42,564 nucleotides of DNA from Acidobacteriota bacterium (GCA_016192845.1 JACPTI010000138.1:1-42564), one strand, 5' to 3'. Shown: positions 7,395-15,978, counted from the stretch's first letter. Numbers and translations are program-made. The notes: generated by a model from the sequence alone, not told the origin.

Positions 7395-8969
7395 ATGACC
7401 ATGTTTCACGCTCTGGTCCGGCTAAAGCCGGACACTACGTACGCGATGACGGCTCTGATCGTGGTGGCGCTGCTCTGGCCCGCGACTGTGGGGGCACAGA
7501 TCGATCCGTCGGTCGGCTCGTCCCTGTCGCTCGCCGAGGCCGAGCGGCGGGCAGCGGAGCTGAACCCGCAGCTCATCGAAGCCCGATTGGGCGTCGAGGC
7601 GGCGGATTTCACGATTGCGCAGCGACAGGCCGCGTTCGGCACGACCGTCACGACCTCGCTGACGCAGCGCAGTGCGACCAACCCGGCGACGAATCAGCTC
7701 GTGGGCGGCGCCGGCATCAGGTCGGTGGAGAACACCACCTCGTCCTATGGAACGAGCGTGGCGAGGGCGCTCGAATGGGGCGGCGGGCAGGTGTCGGTCG
7801 ACTTCAGCAACGACCGGCAGTCGACCTCCAACCTGTTCGCGAACTTCAATCCGAGCTACACCTCGTCGCTGAGCGCCACGTTCGCGCAGCCGCTGCTGCG
7901 GGGCTTCCGGATCGATCAGAACCGGGAACAGGTCCAGCAGGCGCGCCTGGAGCGCACATCGGCCGGCACGACGGCACGACAGCGGACCGCCCAGATCCTT
8001 GCCGCCGTCCGCCGCGCGTACTGGGACCTGGTCTACACGGTGGATGGGCTGCAGACCGCGCGGCAGTCGGTCGCCCTCGCCGAGCGGCAGGCGCAGGAGA
8101 ACCGCCTGCGCCTGGAGCTCGGCACCGTCGCCGAGATCGACGTCCTCCAGTCGGAAGCCGAAGTGGCCGCCCGCTCGCAGGCGGCCGTGCAGGCCGAAGG
8201 CGCGTGGCGGGCAGCGCAGGTGGCGCTCAAGCAGCTCATCGTGACGGACACGAGCGACCCGCTCTGGGCGACGACCATCGTGCCGACCGATCGCCCGGGG
8301 TACGAGGCGATGCCGGCCCTCGACGTGCCCGCCCTGGTGGCGCAAGCGCTGGCCGTGCGCACCGACGTCGACGTGCTGCGCCGGCAGGGGGAGAGCGCCG
8401 AGCTCAATCTGCGGCTGCTCGACGACCAGCGGAAGCCGGCGGTCGATCTCAATCTGGCCTTGACGCTGAACGGCGTGGGCGGGACGCAGATTCTGCGCCC
8501 GAGCAATGTCCTTGGCACGACCGGCGTGGGCGCGATTCCGGGCGGCTACGTCGATGCGCTGCGGGCGATGGGCTCGCTCGACTATCCGACGTGGGTTACG
8601 GGCGTGAGCGTGAGCGTCCCGCTTGGCACGAGCGCCGCCGAGGCGGCCGCCGCCCGGGGCCGCGTCGAGCGGCGTCAGGTGGACGCCCGGCTGCGGACGC
8701 TGGAGCTCGAGATTGCCGCCGCGATCACCCGGCTGGCCGACCAGGTGATGAACACGAGCCAGCAGGTGCGGGCCTCGATCGCGGCGCGGCAGCTCGCCGA
8801 GCGGCGGCTCGACGCCGAGAACGCGCGGCTGCAGGTGGGGCTGTCGACCACGTTCCTCGTCCTCCAGGCGCAGCGCGATCTCGCCACCGCGCAGACGAAC
8901 GAGCTGCGGGCGCTGCTCGACTTCCGCAAGGCGCTGGTGGATCTGGAGCAGGCGCAGGAGGCGCCGTGA
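7395..8969 (+). CDS. TolC-family outer-membrane efflux protein
   Basis: Up to 524 residues, the outer-membrane channel of the upstream export operon. It has the repeated OEP organisation with long Ala/Gln/Arg-rich helices and SLSLAEAERRAAELNPQLIEA near the mature N-terminus. The first 17 codons from ATG 7395 run through a REP-like hairpin and encode VRLKPDTTY, which is not signal-peptide-like. ATG 7446 gives MTALIVVALLWPATVGAQ, a normal signal sequence ending in AxA-Q, and is probably the real start. Neither start has a good ribosome site. The gap to the permease is only six bases if 7395 is used. Confidence 0.9.
   Translation: MTMFHALVRLKPDTTYAMTALIVVALLWPATVGAQIDPSVGSSLSLAEAERRAAELNPQLIEARLGVEAADFTIAQRQAAFGTTVTTSLTQRSATNPATNQLVGGAGIRSVENTTSSYGTSVARALEWGGGQVSVDFSNDRQSTSNLFANFNPSYTSSLSATFAQPLLRGFRIDQNREQVQQARLERTSAGTTARQRTAQILAAVRRAYWDLVYTVDGLQTARQSVALAERQAQENRLRLELGTVAEIDVLQSEAEVAARSQAAVQAEGAWRAAQVALKQLIVTDTSDPLWATTIVPTDRPGYEAMPALDVPALVAQALAVRTDVDVLRRQGESAELNLRLLDDQRKPAVDLNLALTLNGVGGTQILRPSNVLGTTGVGAIPGGYVDALRAMGSLDYPTWVTGVSVSVPLGTSAAEAAAARGRVERRQVDARLRTLELEIAAAITRLADQVMNTSQQVRASIAARQLAERRLDAENARLQVGLSTTFLVLQAQRDLATAQTNELRALLDFRKALVDLEQAQEAP
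7416..7433. repeat. REP-like hairpin, GTCCGGCT core
   Basis: GTCCGGCTAAAGCCGGAC is a perfect 8-bp hairpin with an AA loop, followed by ACACTACGTACG. Related copies occur at 13999-14016 and, split by another repeat, at 26801-26861. Here it sits between the permease stop and the probable tolC start. Confidence 0.75.
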
Positions 8970-8996
8970 CAACGGCTGGCGTTACACTTCCAGTAG

Positions 8997-10295
8997 ATGG
9001 AGCACCACAACGGCCTGGCCATCCTGGTCGGCGGAGGGCCCGCGCCAGGAATCAACGCCGTTATCGGCGCCGCCACGATCCGCGCCTGCCTGGAAGGCGT
9101 GCCGGTCGTCGGCGTGCGCGACGGCTTCGAGTGGATCATGGCCGGCGACATCAGCCGCGTCACGCCGCTCACGATCGATGCGGTCAGCCGCATCCACTTC
9201 CGCGGTGGGTCGTACCTCGGCATCTCGCGCGCCAATCCGACCGTCGATCACGTGCTGCTGGATAACACGATCTCGAGCCTCCTGCGGCTGAACGTCTCGC
9301 AGCTCATTACCATTGGCGGGGACGATACGGCCTTCTCTGCCTTGAGCGTGGAGCGGCGCGCGGCCGGCCGGCTCCGCGTCGTCCACGTGCCGAAAACGAT
9401 CGACAACGACATGGATCTGCCGCCGCACGTCGATACCTTCGGCTACCAGTCGGCGCGTCACTACGGCGCGGAGATCGTCAAGAACCTGATGGTCGATGCC
9501 AAGACGACCTCCCGCTGGTACTTCGTGGTCACGATGGGCCGCAAGGCCGGGCATCTGGCGCTCGGAATTGGCAAGGCCGCTGGAGCGACGTTGACGCTCA
9601 TCGCGGAGGAGTTCGAGACCCCCATCCGTCTCCGGACGATCGTCGATACGCTCGTCGGCGCGATCATCAAGCGCCTGAGCGCCGGCCGCCCTGATGGCGT
9701 GGCGGTGATCGCCGAGGGCGTCGTGCTCGACATCGCGCCGGCAGACCTCGAAGGACTGCATGAAGTCGAGCGGGATTCGCACGGTCACCTGCGCATCGCC
9801 GAGGTCAACCTGGGCGAAATCCTGAAGGCGCAGGTCGTCGCCCGCCTGCGCGAGCTGGGCATCAAGACGACCATCGTGGCCAAGAGCATCGGGTATGAGC
9901 TCCGCTGCGCCGATCCGATTCCGCTCGATATGGAGTACGCACGGGATCTCGGTTTTTGCGCGGCCAAATACGTCCTGGCGGGCGGTTCGGGAGCGGTGAT
10001 TTCGATCGAGGGTGGCCGCTTCGTGCCGGTGCCGTTCGAGTCGCTCGCGAGCCCGGCGGGGCGCCCGCGAACGCGGCTGGTCGACATCGGCTCGACGCGC
10101 TACGCCATCGCGCGTCGGTACATGATCCGGCTGCGCAAGGACGACTTCGACGACCCGCACGAGCTCGCCAAGCTCGCGGCGACCTCGCGGTTGTCGGAGG
10201 AGGAATTTCGCCGGCGGTTCGAGCACCTCGTCGCGAACGAGCCGCCGCCGCTCGCCTTCGACCACCTGCCGGGTTCTCTCGCCCGTTCCGAGTGA
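8997..10295 (+). CDS. 6-phosphofructokinase, PPi-type active site
   Basis: A 432-residue PfkA-superfamily enzyme that phosphorylates fructose 6-phosphate in glycolysis. The nucleotide/PPi loop GGGPAPGINAVI is at residues 12-23, GGDD at 107-110, the catalytic PKTIDND at 132-138, and a substrate motif MGRKAGHLAL follows. ATP enzymes carry Gly at the positions occupied here by Asp110 and Lys133; Asp plus Lys is the known signature of pyrophosphate-dependent enzymes. The gene starts 27 bases after tolC but is functionally unrelated to it. The length exceeds the bacterial ATP-PFK (~320) and fits the longer PPi/clade X forms. Confidence 0.9.
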   Translation: MEHHNGLAILVGGGPAPGINAVIGAATIRACLEGVPVVGVRDGFEWIMAGDISRVTPLTIDAVSRIHFRGGSYLGISRANPTVDHVLLDNTISSLLRLNVSQLITIGGDDTAFSALSVERRAAGRLRVVHVPKTIDNDMDLPPHVDTFGYQSARHYGAEIVKNLMVDAKTTSRWYFVVTMGRKAGHLALGIGKAAGATLTLIAEEFETPIRLRTIVDTLVGAIIKRLSAGRPDGVAVIAEGVVLDIAPADLEGLHEVERDSHGHLRIAEVNLGEILKAQVVARLRELGIKTTIVAKSIGYELRCADPIPLDMEYARDLGFCAAKYVLAGGSGAVISIEGGRFVPVPFESLASPAGRPRTRLVDIGSTRYAIARRYMIRLRKDDFDDPHELAKLAATSRLSEEEFRRRFEHLVANEPPPLAFDHLPGSLARSE

Positions 10296-10321
10296 TGGGA
10301 TAGCGCAGCCGGCCGAAATCG

Positions 10322-10480
10322 TCAGATCTGCGCGGCCACGCTGCCGCAGACGGGCGTGCGCCAGTGGCTGTGGCGGGAGCGGCCGCGCACCATGTCGTGG
10401 TACGCGGCTTCGAGACGCCGGGTGATCGGGCCGACTCCGCCGACGCCGACCTGATAACCATCGACCTCGGTCACCGGCTG
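10322..10480 (-). pseudogene. C-terminal fragment of a branched-chain amino-acid aminotransferase
   Basis: The minus strand encodes VTEVDGYQVGVGGVGPITRR followed by LEAAYHDMVRGRSRHSHW and RTPV, closed by TGA at 10322-10324. This matches the typical C-terminus of IlvE-type aminotransferases (VDG..IG.G..GP.T..L...Y...V.G......W..PV). Nothing upstream of about 10480 continues the protein. Only the last ~50 residues survive, with no start or PLP lysine. It occupies the gap between phosphofructokinase and the NHL gene. Confidence 0.65.
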
Positions 10481-10531
10481 AGACGACGGCCGGGCGAGCG
10501 TTCGGCCGCACGTGGCATAATCACCACTCAC

Positions 10532-10600
10532 ACAATCGCGCAATACCAATCATCAATCGCCAATCGCGAATCGGCAATCGCAGACCGCAAATTCGCAAAT
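10532..10600. repeat. Degenerate short tandem repeat of AATCGC type
   Basis: About nine irregular copies of a 6-8 base unit related to CAATCGC or AATCGCA fill the stretch immediately before the NHL gene's ribosome site. It is AT-richer than its surroundings. It is one of several intergenic unit-repeat tracts in this window, each with a different unit. Confidence 0.6.
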
Positions 10601-10613
10601 AAAGGAGGGTGCC

Positions 10614-11768
10614 GTGCGACGGTTCTACCTGCTACCGGCGGCGCTGCTGTTGGCATCGCCGCTCCTGTACTTGCTGGGGGAGGGCGCGTTCTCCGCGCCG
10701 GCGCGGGCACAGGTGCCGCCCCCGATCGACAACCGCAACGCGCCCCGTCTGCCGTTCGAGGTCGTCCAGGACTTCTTGAAGTACCCGCCGTCGATGAACC
10801 TCGGCGAGGTGCTCGGCGTGGCGGTGAACTCGAAGGGTGAGATCTTCATCCTCAACCATCCCGGCTCGCCGACGACAGGGCCGCTGTACGGCAACGCGAC
10901 GACGCAGATTCTCGTGTTCGACCGGAACGGGATGCTGGTGCGCGAGATCGGGCAGAACGTCTACGGCCTCGGCTACTCGCACTCGGTCCGCATCGACCGG
11001 TACGACAACGTGTGGGTGGTCGACAAGGGGACGAACGCGGTGGTCAAGTTCAACCCCGCGGGGTACGTCACGATGAACCTCGGCCGCCGCCCCGAAGGCT
11101 ATGAAGGGGAATACCACCGGCCGGAGCCGGAGAAGGCGGTGGCGGTCGACGGCTTATTCAACGCGCCGACCGACATCGGATGGGACGCCGACGACAACAT
11201 CTACGTGAGCGACGGCTACATCAACTCGCGCATCGCCAAAATCGACAAGAACGGCAACTGGATCAAGTCATGGGGCGCCTACGGCGAGGGGGGCGAGCAC
11301 GCGAACGAGAACCCCGGGCGGTTCCGGAATCCGCACAACATGCAGATCGACCGGCAGGGGAACGTCTATGCCGCCGACCGCGGCAACCGCCGTATCCAGG
11401 TGTTCGACAAGGAGGGAAACTTCCGCCGCTTTATCCACCTGAACGTGCCGTACGACAAGAAGCGGCAGCCGGTGCTCGGCAATCTGACGCCGAACCGCCC
11501 CGACGAGACGGCGCCCTGGACGCTCTGCATCACCACGAACGGCCCCACGCAGTACCTGTTTGCGGCCGACGCGGAGCCGGGCCGGATCTACAAGCTGACG
11601 CTCGACGGCAAGATCCTCGGCTGGTTCGGCGAATCGGGCCGCCAGTGGGGGCAGTTCAACTGGCCGCACGGCATCGCCTGTCCGTCGGAGAACGAGGTCT
11701 ACATCGCCGACCTGAACAACTGGCGCGTGCAGAAGCTGGTGATGCGCGCCACCGGCGCGACGCGATGA
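10614..11768 (+). CDS. Secreted NHL-repeat beta-propeller protein
   Basis: A 384-residue exported protein. A hydrophobic signal peptide ends in PARAQV near residue 33. About six NHL-like blades follow (for example DRYDNVWVVDKGTNAVVKF, DDNIYVSDGYINSRIAKID, NVYAADRGNRRIQVFD, EVYIADLNNWRVQKL). The fold is like the NHL part of peptidyl-alpha-hydroxyglycine lyase and many soil-bacterial periplasmic propellers, but no catalytic set was identified. The GTG start is preceded by a strong ribosome site, AAAGGAGGG, at 10601-10609. It resembles the second NHL gene at 17511. Confidence 0.85.
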   Translation: MRRFYLLPAALLLASPLLYLLGEGAFSAPARAQVPPPIDNRNAPRLPFEVVQDFLKYPPSMNLGEVLGVAVNSKGEIFILNHPGSPTTGPLYGNATTQILVFDRNGMLVREIGQNVYGLGYSHSVRIDRYDNVWVVDKGTNAVVKFNPAGYVTMNLGRRPEGYEGEYHRPEPEKAVAVDGLFNAPTDIGWDADDNIYVSDGYINSRIAKIDKNGNWIKSWGAYGEGGEHANENPGRFRNPHNMQIDRQGNVYAADRGNRRIQVFDKEGNFRRFIHLNVPYDKKRQPVLGNLTPNRPDETAPWTLCITTNGPTQYLFAADAEPGRIYKLTLDGKILGWFGESGRQWGQFNWPHGIACPSENEVYIADLNNWRVQKLVMRATGATR

Positions 11769-11784
11769 GGGTACACTCGACACG

Positions 11785-13068
11785 ATGGCCACAGGTTCGG
11801 CACCCGGATCCCTGAAGTTCGCGGCGCTCCACGTTCCGGCCTACCGGCGCTATTTCGTGGTGCTCCTGCTGTCGATGATTGCCGACAACATCGAGCACGT
11901 CATCAGCTACTGGGTGATGTTCCAGGCGTTCCACTCGCCGGCGCTGGCGGGCTTCGCGGTCATCAGCCACTGGGTGCCGTTCCTGCTCTTCTCGCTGCAC
12001 GCGGGCGCGCTGGCCGACCGGTACGACTGCCGCAAGCTGATTCACGTCTCGCAGGCGCTGTTCATCGTCGCGTCGCTCGCGTGGGGGCTGCTGTTCCTCA
12101 CGGACACGCTGGAGATGTGGCACGCGGTCGTCATCCTGCTGATCCACGGCGCGGCGGGCGTCATCGTGGCGCCCGCCTCGCAGCTGATGATTCACGAGAT
12201 GGTCTCGATCGAGCAGCTGCCGAGCGCGATCCGGCTGAACGCGAGCAGCCGGTACCTGTCTATCCTGCTCGGCCCGGCAATCGGCGGCGGGCTGATGCTG
12301 CTGTTCGGGCCGGCATGGGGGCTGCTCGCGAACGTCCTGATCTATGTGCCGTTCAGCATCTTCGCACTCCGTACGACCTACACCGGCCACGGGGCGCGGG
12401 CGGCGGGGCGGAGCGCGCGGCCCTTCGCGTGGGCAGACGTCGGCCGCGTGCTCGCCATCGCGAGCGCCGACTCGCGCATCCTGACGATGATCGTGCTTGC
12501 CGGCGCCTCGTCGTTCTTCGTCGGCAACGCCTTCCAGGCGCAGATGCCGGAATACGCGCACTACCTCGGCGCCGACGACGGCGGCGCGTTGTACAGCATC
12601 CTGCTGGCCGCGAACGCGGCGGGGGCGGTGCTCGGCGTGGTCTGGCTCGAGGGGGGTGCGAATCTGCGGCCGAGCGTCCGTACGGCGATCTTCTTCGCCA
12701 TCCTGTGGGGGATCACGATGGGCCTCTTCCCGATGGCGCAGAGCTATCTGACCGCCGTCGCGCTGCTCGTGCTGTCGGGCGTCTTCAGCATCGCGTTCAC
12801 GTCGATGGCGCAGACGCTCGTGCAGATGCTGGCGCCGGCGGGCGTTCGCGGCACGATCGTGGGGCTCTTCAACACGTCGATGCTCGGGCTGCGCGCGGGG
12901 AGCGGCATCACGGTGGGAGTGGCCGGCACGTTCATCGGCGTCCGGCTGTCGCTCGAGCTGTCGTCCCTGGCGTTCGTGCTCGTCGCCGTCTGGCTGCTGG
13001 CGCGCGACCGGCTGGCCGCCGCGCCACCCGCTGCTGCGGCCGTCGTCGTGGAGAGTGAGCCGCAGTGA
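11785..13068 (+). CDS. Major facilitator superfamily exporter (MFS_3/EntS-like)
   Basis: A 427-residue inner-membrane protein with about twelve hydrophobic segments. The loop after helix 2, HAGALADRYDCRKLIHVSQ, matches the MFS motif A of EntS-type exporters, where DR..RR/K follows a short cytoplasmic loop. The middle contains GPAIGGGLM and the C-terminal half GVRGTIVGLFNTSMLGLRAGSG, both typical of this subfamily. The substrate is unknown; family members export siderophores or drugs. ATG 11785 lies 16 bases after the NHL stop, so cotranscription is likely. Confidence 0.88.
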   Translation: MATGSAPGSLKFAALHVPAYRRYFVVLLLSMIADNIEHVISYWVMFQAFHSPALAGFAVISHWVPFLLFSLHAGALADRYDCRKLIHVSQALFIVASLAWGLLFLTDTLEMWHAVVILLIHGAAGVIVAPASQLMIHEMVSIEQLPSAIRLNASSRYLSILLGPAIGGGLMLLFGPAWGLLANVLIYVPFSIFALRTTYTGHGARAAGRSARPFAWADVGRVLAIASADSRILTMIVLAGASSFFVGNAFQAQMPEYAHYLGADDGGALYSILLAANAAGAVLGVVWLEGGANLRPSVRTAIFFAILWGITMGLFPMAQSYLTAVALLVLSGVFSIAFTSMAQTLVQMLAPAGVRGTIVGLFNTSMLGLRAGSGITVGVAGTFIGVRLSLELSSLAFVLVAVWLLARDRLAAAPPAAAAVVVESEPQ

Positions 13069-13130
13069 ACCAGCCAAGGGCTCGCCTTTTCGTATCCCGC
13101 TGCTCTGGGTGCCGAGCCCTTGGCTGGTTG
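13069..13130. repeat. Perfect 17-bp inverted repeat after the MFS gene
   Basis: The arm AACCAGCCAAGGGCTCG at 13069-13085 is matched exactly by its reverse complement at 13114-13130, with a 28-nt spacer. It starts directly after the MFS stop codon. There is no T-run on either side, so it is not a textbook terminator. Confidence 0.85.
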
Positions 13131-13162
13131 GCGGTGTCTGCTTGGCGCGCTTCGCGCGCCGA

Positions 13163-13238
13163 GGACCGCTATGCGGCTCCCGGGAAAGAAGGCGCCGAGA
13201 CGAGTACGATATTGTCGCGAGGAGCCGCATAGCGGTCC
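13163..13238. repeat. Perfect 18-bp inverted repeat before the Mut7-C gene
   Basis: GGACCGCTATGCGGCTCC at 13163-13180 is matched exactly by its reverse complement at 13221-13238, with a 40-nt spacer. The distal arm ends one base before the ATG at 13240. A smaller near-perfect hairpin (13141-13163, GCGCGC arms around TTC) lies between this and the preceding inverted repeat. Confidence 0.85.
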
Positions 13239-13239
13239 A

Positions 13240-13974
13240 ATGCCGGCGGTCTGGGTCCGCTTCTACGGCGAGCTGAACGACTTCATGCGGCCGGAACGGC
13301 GCGGCCGCCGGTTCCTCCACACGCTGCGCGGCCCGTCATCGGTCAAGGACACGATCGAGACGCTTGGCGTTCCCCACCCCGAGGTCGACGTCATCATCGT
13401 CAACGGTACGGCCGTTGACTTCGGCTACCTGTTGCGCGACGGCGACCGCGTGGCCGTCTATCCCGCGTTCCGATCGGTCGATCTCGGCGGCGTCCTGCGC
13501 GTCGGCGAGCCGCTGCCGGACCCGGTGCGCTTCGTGCTCGACATCCACCTGCAGAAGCTCGCGTCGCTGCTGCGCCTGGCCGGGTTCGACGCCGTCGTGC
13601 TGGACGAGGACGCAGTGATCGCGCGGGCGGGCGGGCAGGACGGGCGCGTCGTACTGACGCGCGACCGCGAGCTGCTCAAGCGCAACGAGGTGCGGTGGGG
13701 CTACTGGGTGCGCAGCACCGACCCGCCGCGGCAGTTCCTGGAGCTCGTGCGCCGGTTCGCGCTCGCCCCGCACGCCCGGCCGTTCACGCGCTGCCTCGCC
13801 TGCAACGCGCCGCTGCGTCCCGTGACGAAGGAGTCGGTGATCGATCGGCTGCCGCCGCGGACGCGCGCCGAGTTCGACGACTTCCACCTGTGCGAGGCAT
13901 GCGGCCGCATCTACTGGCGCGGGTCACACTACCAGCGGCTCGTTCGTTTTCTGGAGAAATCGCTCCAGCGTTGA
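13240..13974 (+). CDS. Mut7-C family PIN-like RNase protein with N-terminal ubiquitin-like domain
   Basis: A 244-residue cytoplasmic protein. Residues 1-80 resemble the ubiquitin/ThiS-like domain that precedes Mut7-C in bacteria (VIIVNGTAVDFGYLLRDGD). Residues about 93-225 form the PIN-like Mut7-C domain with acidic residues in FVLDIHL, VVLDEDAVI and VLTRDRELL. A C-terminal zinc ribbon has Cys185/Cys188 and Cys218/Cys221 (RCLACN, LCEACGRIYW). The family is predicted to be RNase, based on the exonuclease Mut-7 C-terminus. ATG 13240 is chosen because the domain starts there; upstream codons would run through the inverted repeat. Confidence 0.9.
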   Translation: MPAVWVRFYGELNDFMRPERRGRRFLHTLRGPSSVKDTIETLGVPHPEVDVIIVNGTAVDFGYLLRDGDRVAVYPAFRSVDLGGVLRVGEPLPDPVRFVLDIHLQKLASLLRLAGFDAVVLDEDAVIARAGGQDGRVVLTRDRELLKRNEVRWGYWVRSTDPPRQFLELVRRFALAPHARPFTRCLACNAPLRPVTKESVIDRLPPRTRAEFDDFHLCEACGRIYWRGSHYQRLVRFLEKSLQR

Positions 13975-14016
13975 AGCCGGCTTCCGGTCGCACGTGGCGT
14001 CCGGCTTCAGCCGGAC
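13973..14016. repeat. REP-like double palindrome
   Basis: GAAGCCGGCTTC (13973-13984) is a perfect palindrome that begins inside the stop region of the Mut7-C gene. GTCCGGCTTCAGCCGGAC (13999-14016) is a hairpin of the same family as the one at 7416. Confidence 0.75.
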
Positions 14017-14023
14017 CAGAACA

Positions 14024-14090
14024 ACCGCGAACCACGAACCTCGAACTGCGAACCGCGAACCGAACGTGAACTCGAACCGAGAACCGAGAA
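14024..14090. repeat. Degenerate tandem repeat of CGAACC type
   Basis: About eight irregular copies of a 7-9 base unit related to GCGAACC follow the REP element. They fill most of the gap to the metallo-beta-lactamase gene. No inverted arm is present here, unlike most other tracts in the window. Confidence 0.6.
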
Positions 14091-14176
14091 GCCCGGAAGT
14101 GTGAACGACAGTGTTCACACCAGGTGACTGTACCGAAAACCCGAATCCGGCTACAATGCCCCGGCTGGAGGGGCTC

Positions 14177-15088
14177 ATGGGACACCTGTGCAGGATCGTC
14201 GCTGTCGTCGGCCTCATCGGAGCCGCCGGTGCCGGGCCGCGCCTCGTCGAGGCGCAGGGGCAGCCGCCGCCGGACCGTCCGGCCGTGACGGTGCGGGGGC
14301 AAACCTATACACCGCGGTCGATCCTCGCGCGGAACATGGGGACCGAGGCGGATCAGACGACGGCATTTCCGCCGCACCGCGTGATCGGCAACATCTACTA
14401 CGTCGGCACGCGAACGCTCAGCTCGTTCCTCATCACGACCCCCGAAGGGCACATCCTCATCAACAGCACGTACGAGCGGAACGTGCCGACGACCGCCAAA
14501 TCGGTCGAGCGGCTCGGGTTCAAGTTCGCCGACGTGAAGATCGTGCTCGGCACCCACGCGCATCGCGACCACCAGGAGGGCGACGCGCTCGTCAGGCAGA
14601 TGACCGGCGCGCGGAGCATGGTGATGGCGGAGGACGTGCCGGCGATGCGGGCCATGAAGGTGGGCGACCGGGAACAGACGGTCGACCGGGCGCTCCGCGA
14701 CGGCGACACGGTGACGCTCGGCGGCACAACGTTGACGGCGCGGCTGACGGCGGGGCACACGCGCGGCTGCACCACCTGGACGGCGACGGTGCAGGAGGGC
14801 GGCCGCTCCTACAACGTGGTGATCAACTGCAGCCTCCGCGCCCCGGGCATGCTGACGCCCGAGGTGATCGCCGAGTTCGAGCGCACGTTCACGCTCGTAC
14901 GCTCGCTGCGGTGCGACGTGCCGCTCGGTGACCACCCGGCGCAGTACAACATGCACGCCAAGCACATGAAACTGGAGAGCGGCGGCGCAAACCCGTTCAT
15001 CGACGCCGCCAATTGTCATCTCGAGACCGACATTCAAGAGGCCATGTATCGAGCCGCAATAGAGGAGCAGAGAGGGGGACGCCCATGA
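14177..15088 (+). CDS. Secreted subclass B3-type metallo-beta-lactamase-fold hydrolase
   Basis: A 303-residue exported dizinc hydrolase. The signal peptide ends near LVEAQG (residue 28). Zinc ligands match subclass B3: H127-x-H129-x-D131-H132 (THAHRDH), H194 in AGHTRGCTTW, and H253 in GDHPAQYN. GHTxGCTxW is a strong B3 marker. Family members hydrolyse beta-lactams; B3-like environmental enzymes may have other lactonase roles, so resistance is not proven. ATG 14177 has AGGGG seven bases upstream; frames starting at 14111 or 14156 are less well supported. A TACAAT hexamer near 14151 may be the -10 box. The stop overlaps the next start as ATGA. Confidence 0.88.
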   Translation: MGHLCRIVAVVGLIGAAGAGPRLVEAQGQPPPDRPAVTVRGQTYTPRSILARNMGTEADQTTAFPPHRVIGNIYYVGTRTLSSFLITTPEGHILINSTYERNVPTTAKSVERLGFKFADVKIVLGTHAHRDHQEGDALVRQMTGARSMVMAEDVPAMRAMKVGDREQTVDRALRDGDTVTLGGTTLTARLTAGHTRGCTTWTATVQEGGRSYNVVINCSLRAPGMLTPEVIAEFERTFTLVRSLRCDVPLGDHPAQYNMHAKHMKLESGGANPFIDAANCHLETDIQEAMYRAAIEEQRGGRP

Positions 15089-15966
15089 AGCGGACAGTAC
15101 TTACGGTGCTCGCCGGCGTCCTGCTGGCCACACAGGCGTGGTCGCAGGGGCAGCAGGCGCCGCAGATCGAGGCGAGGAAGGTGGACGGCACCGACAACGT
15201 CTACACCTTCCGCAACCAGAACAGCCAGGCGATGTTCATCGTCACCAATGACGGGGTGATCGCAACCGATCCGGTCGGATACGGACGGCCGCAGGGCGGG
15301 GCACAGTACCTCGCGGAGATCAGGAAGGTCACGAACCAGCCGATCCGCTACCTGGTGTACAGCCACCATCACTTCGATCACATCGCCGGCGGTCGCGCGT
15401 TCAAGGAAGCGGGCGCCCGCGTCGTCGCGCACCGGCGCGCGCTCGAGCGCCTCAAGGTGTTGAACGATCCGAACACCGTGCTGCCGGACGAGACGTTCGA
15501 CAAGAGCCGCACCATCACCCTGGGCGGCACCCAGCTCGAGCTGACCTACGCCGGGCTGAACCACTCCGACAGCACGCTCGTCATGCGGCTGCCGAAGGAG
15601 CGGATCATCTTCCTCGTCGACCTGATTCCGGTCGGGGCGCTGCCGGGCCGCGGCTTGATCGACTTCTATCCGCTCGAGGCGGAGCAGTCGATCAAGCAGA
15701 TCCTGGCGATGGACTGGGACCGCCTGATCCCCGGGCATCCCGGCGCGCCGAACAACCGGCTGGGCACGAAGAAGGACGCGCAGGAGCAGCTCCAGTTCCT
15801 GCAGGACGTCTCGGCAGCCGTCAGGGCCGAGGCGCAGCAGGGGCGCTGCTGGGAGCCGGTCGAGAAAGAGCTGAAGCTGCCGAAGTACGCGAGCTGGCCC
15901 GGCTACGAGGCGAACCTGATCTTCGCGCTGCGCCGGTACTGCGCGCTGTGGGGCCGCGGGACGTAG
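15085..15966 (+). CDS. Secreted MBL-fold metallohydrolase
   Basis: A 293-residue protein with a signal peptide ending near WSQG (residue 20). The metal site is SHHHFDH, giving H94-x-H96-x-D98-H99, followed by H160 (GLNHSDST), D179 (FLVDLIP) and H218 (IPGHPG). The layout fits the broad MBL-fold group that includes quinoprotein relay (SoxH-like) and lactonase-like proteins. It lacks the B3 GHTxGC motif. It overlaps the B3-type gene by four bases (ATGA), so the two are translationally coupled and probably act in the same pathway. The substrate is unknown. Confidence 0.87.
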   Translation: MKRTVLTVLAGVLLATQAWSQGQQAPQIEARKVDGTDNVYTFRNQNSQAMFIVTNDGVIATDPVGYGRPQGGAQYLAEIRKVTNQPIRYLVYSHHHFDHIAGGRAFKEAGARVVAHRRALERLKVLNDPNTVLPDETFDKSRTITLGGTQLELTYAGLNHSDSTLVMRLPKERIIFLVDLIPVGALPGRGLIDFYPLEAEQSIKQILAMDWDRLIPGHPGAPNNRLGTKKDAQEQLQFLQDVSAAVRAEAQQGRCWEPVEKELKLPKYASWPGYEANLIFALRRYCALWGRGT

Positions 15967-15978
15967 GGCCCGTGTGGT

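Noticed and set aside
13120..13239. N-terminal extension of the Mut7-C protein
   Set aside because: The extra 40 codons run through the inverted repeats and do not resemble the family; ATG 13240 starts exactly at the ubiquitin-like domain.
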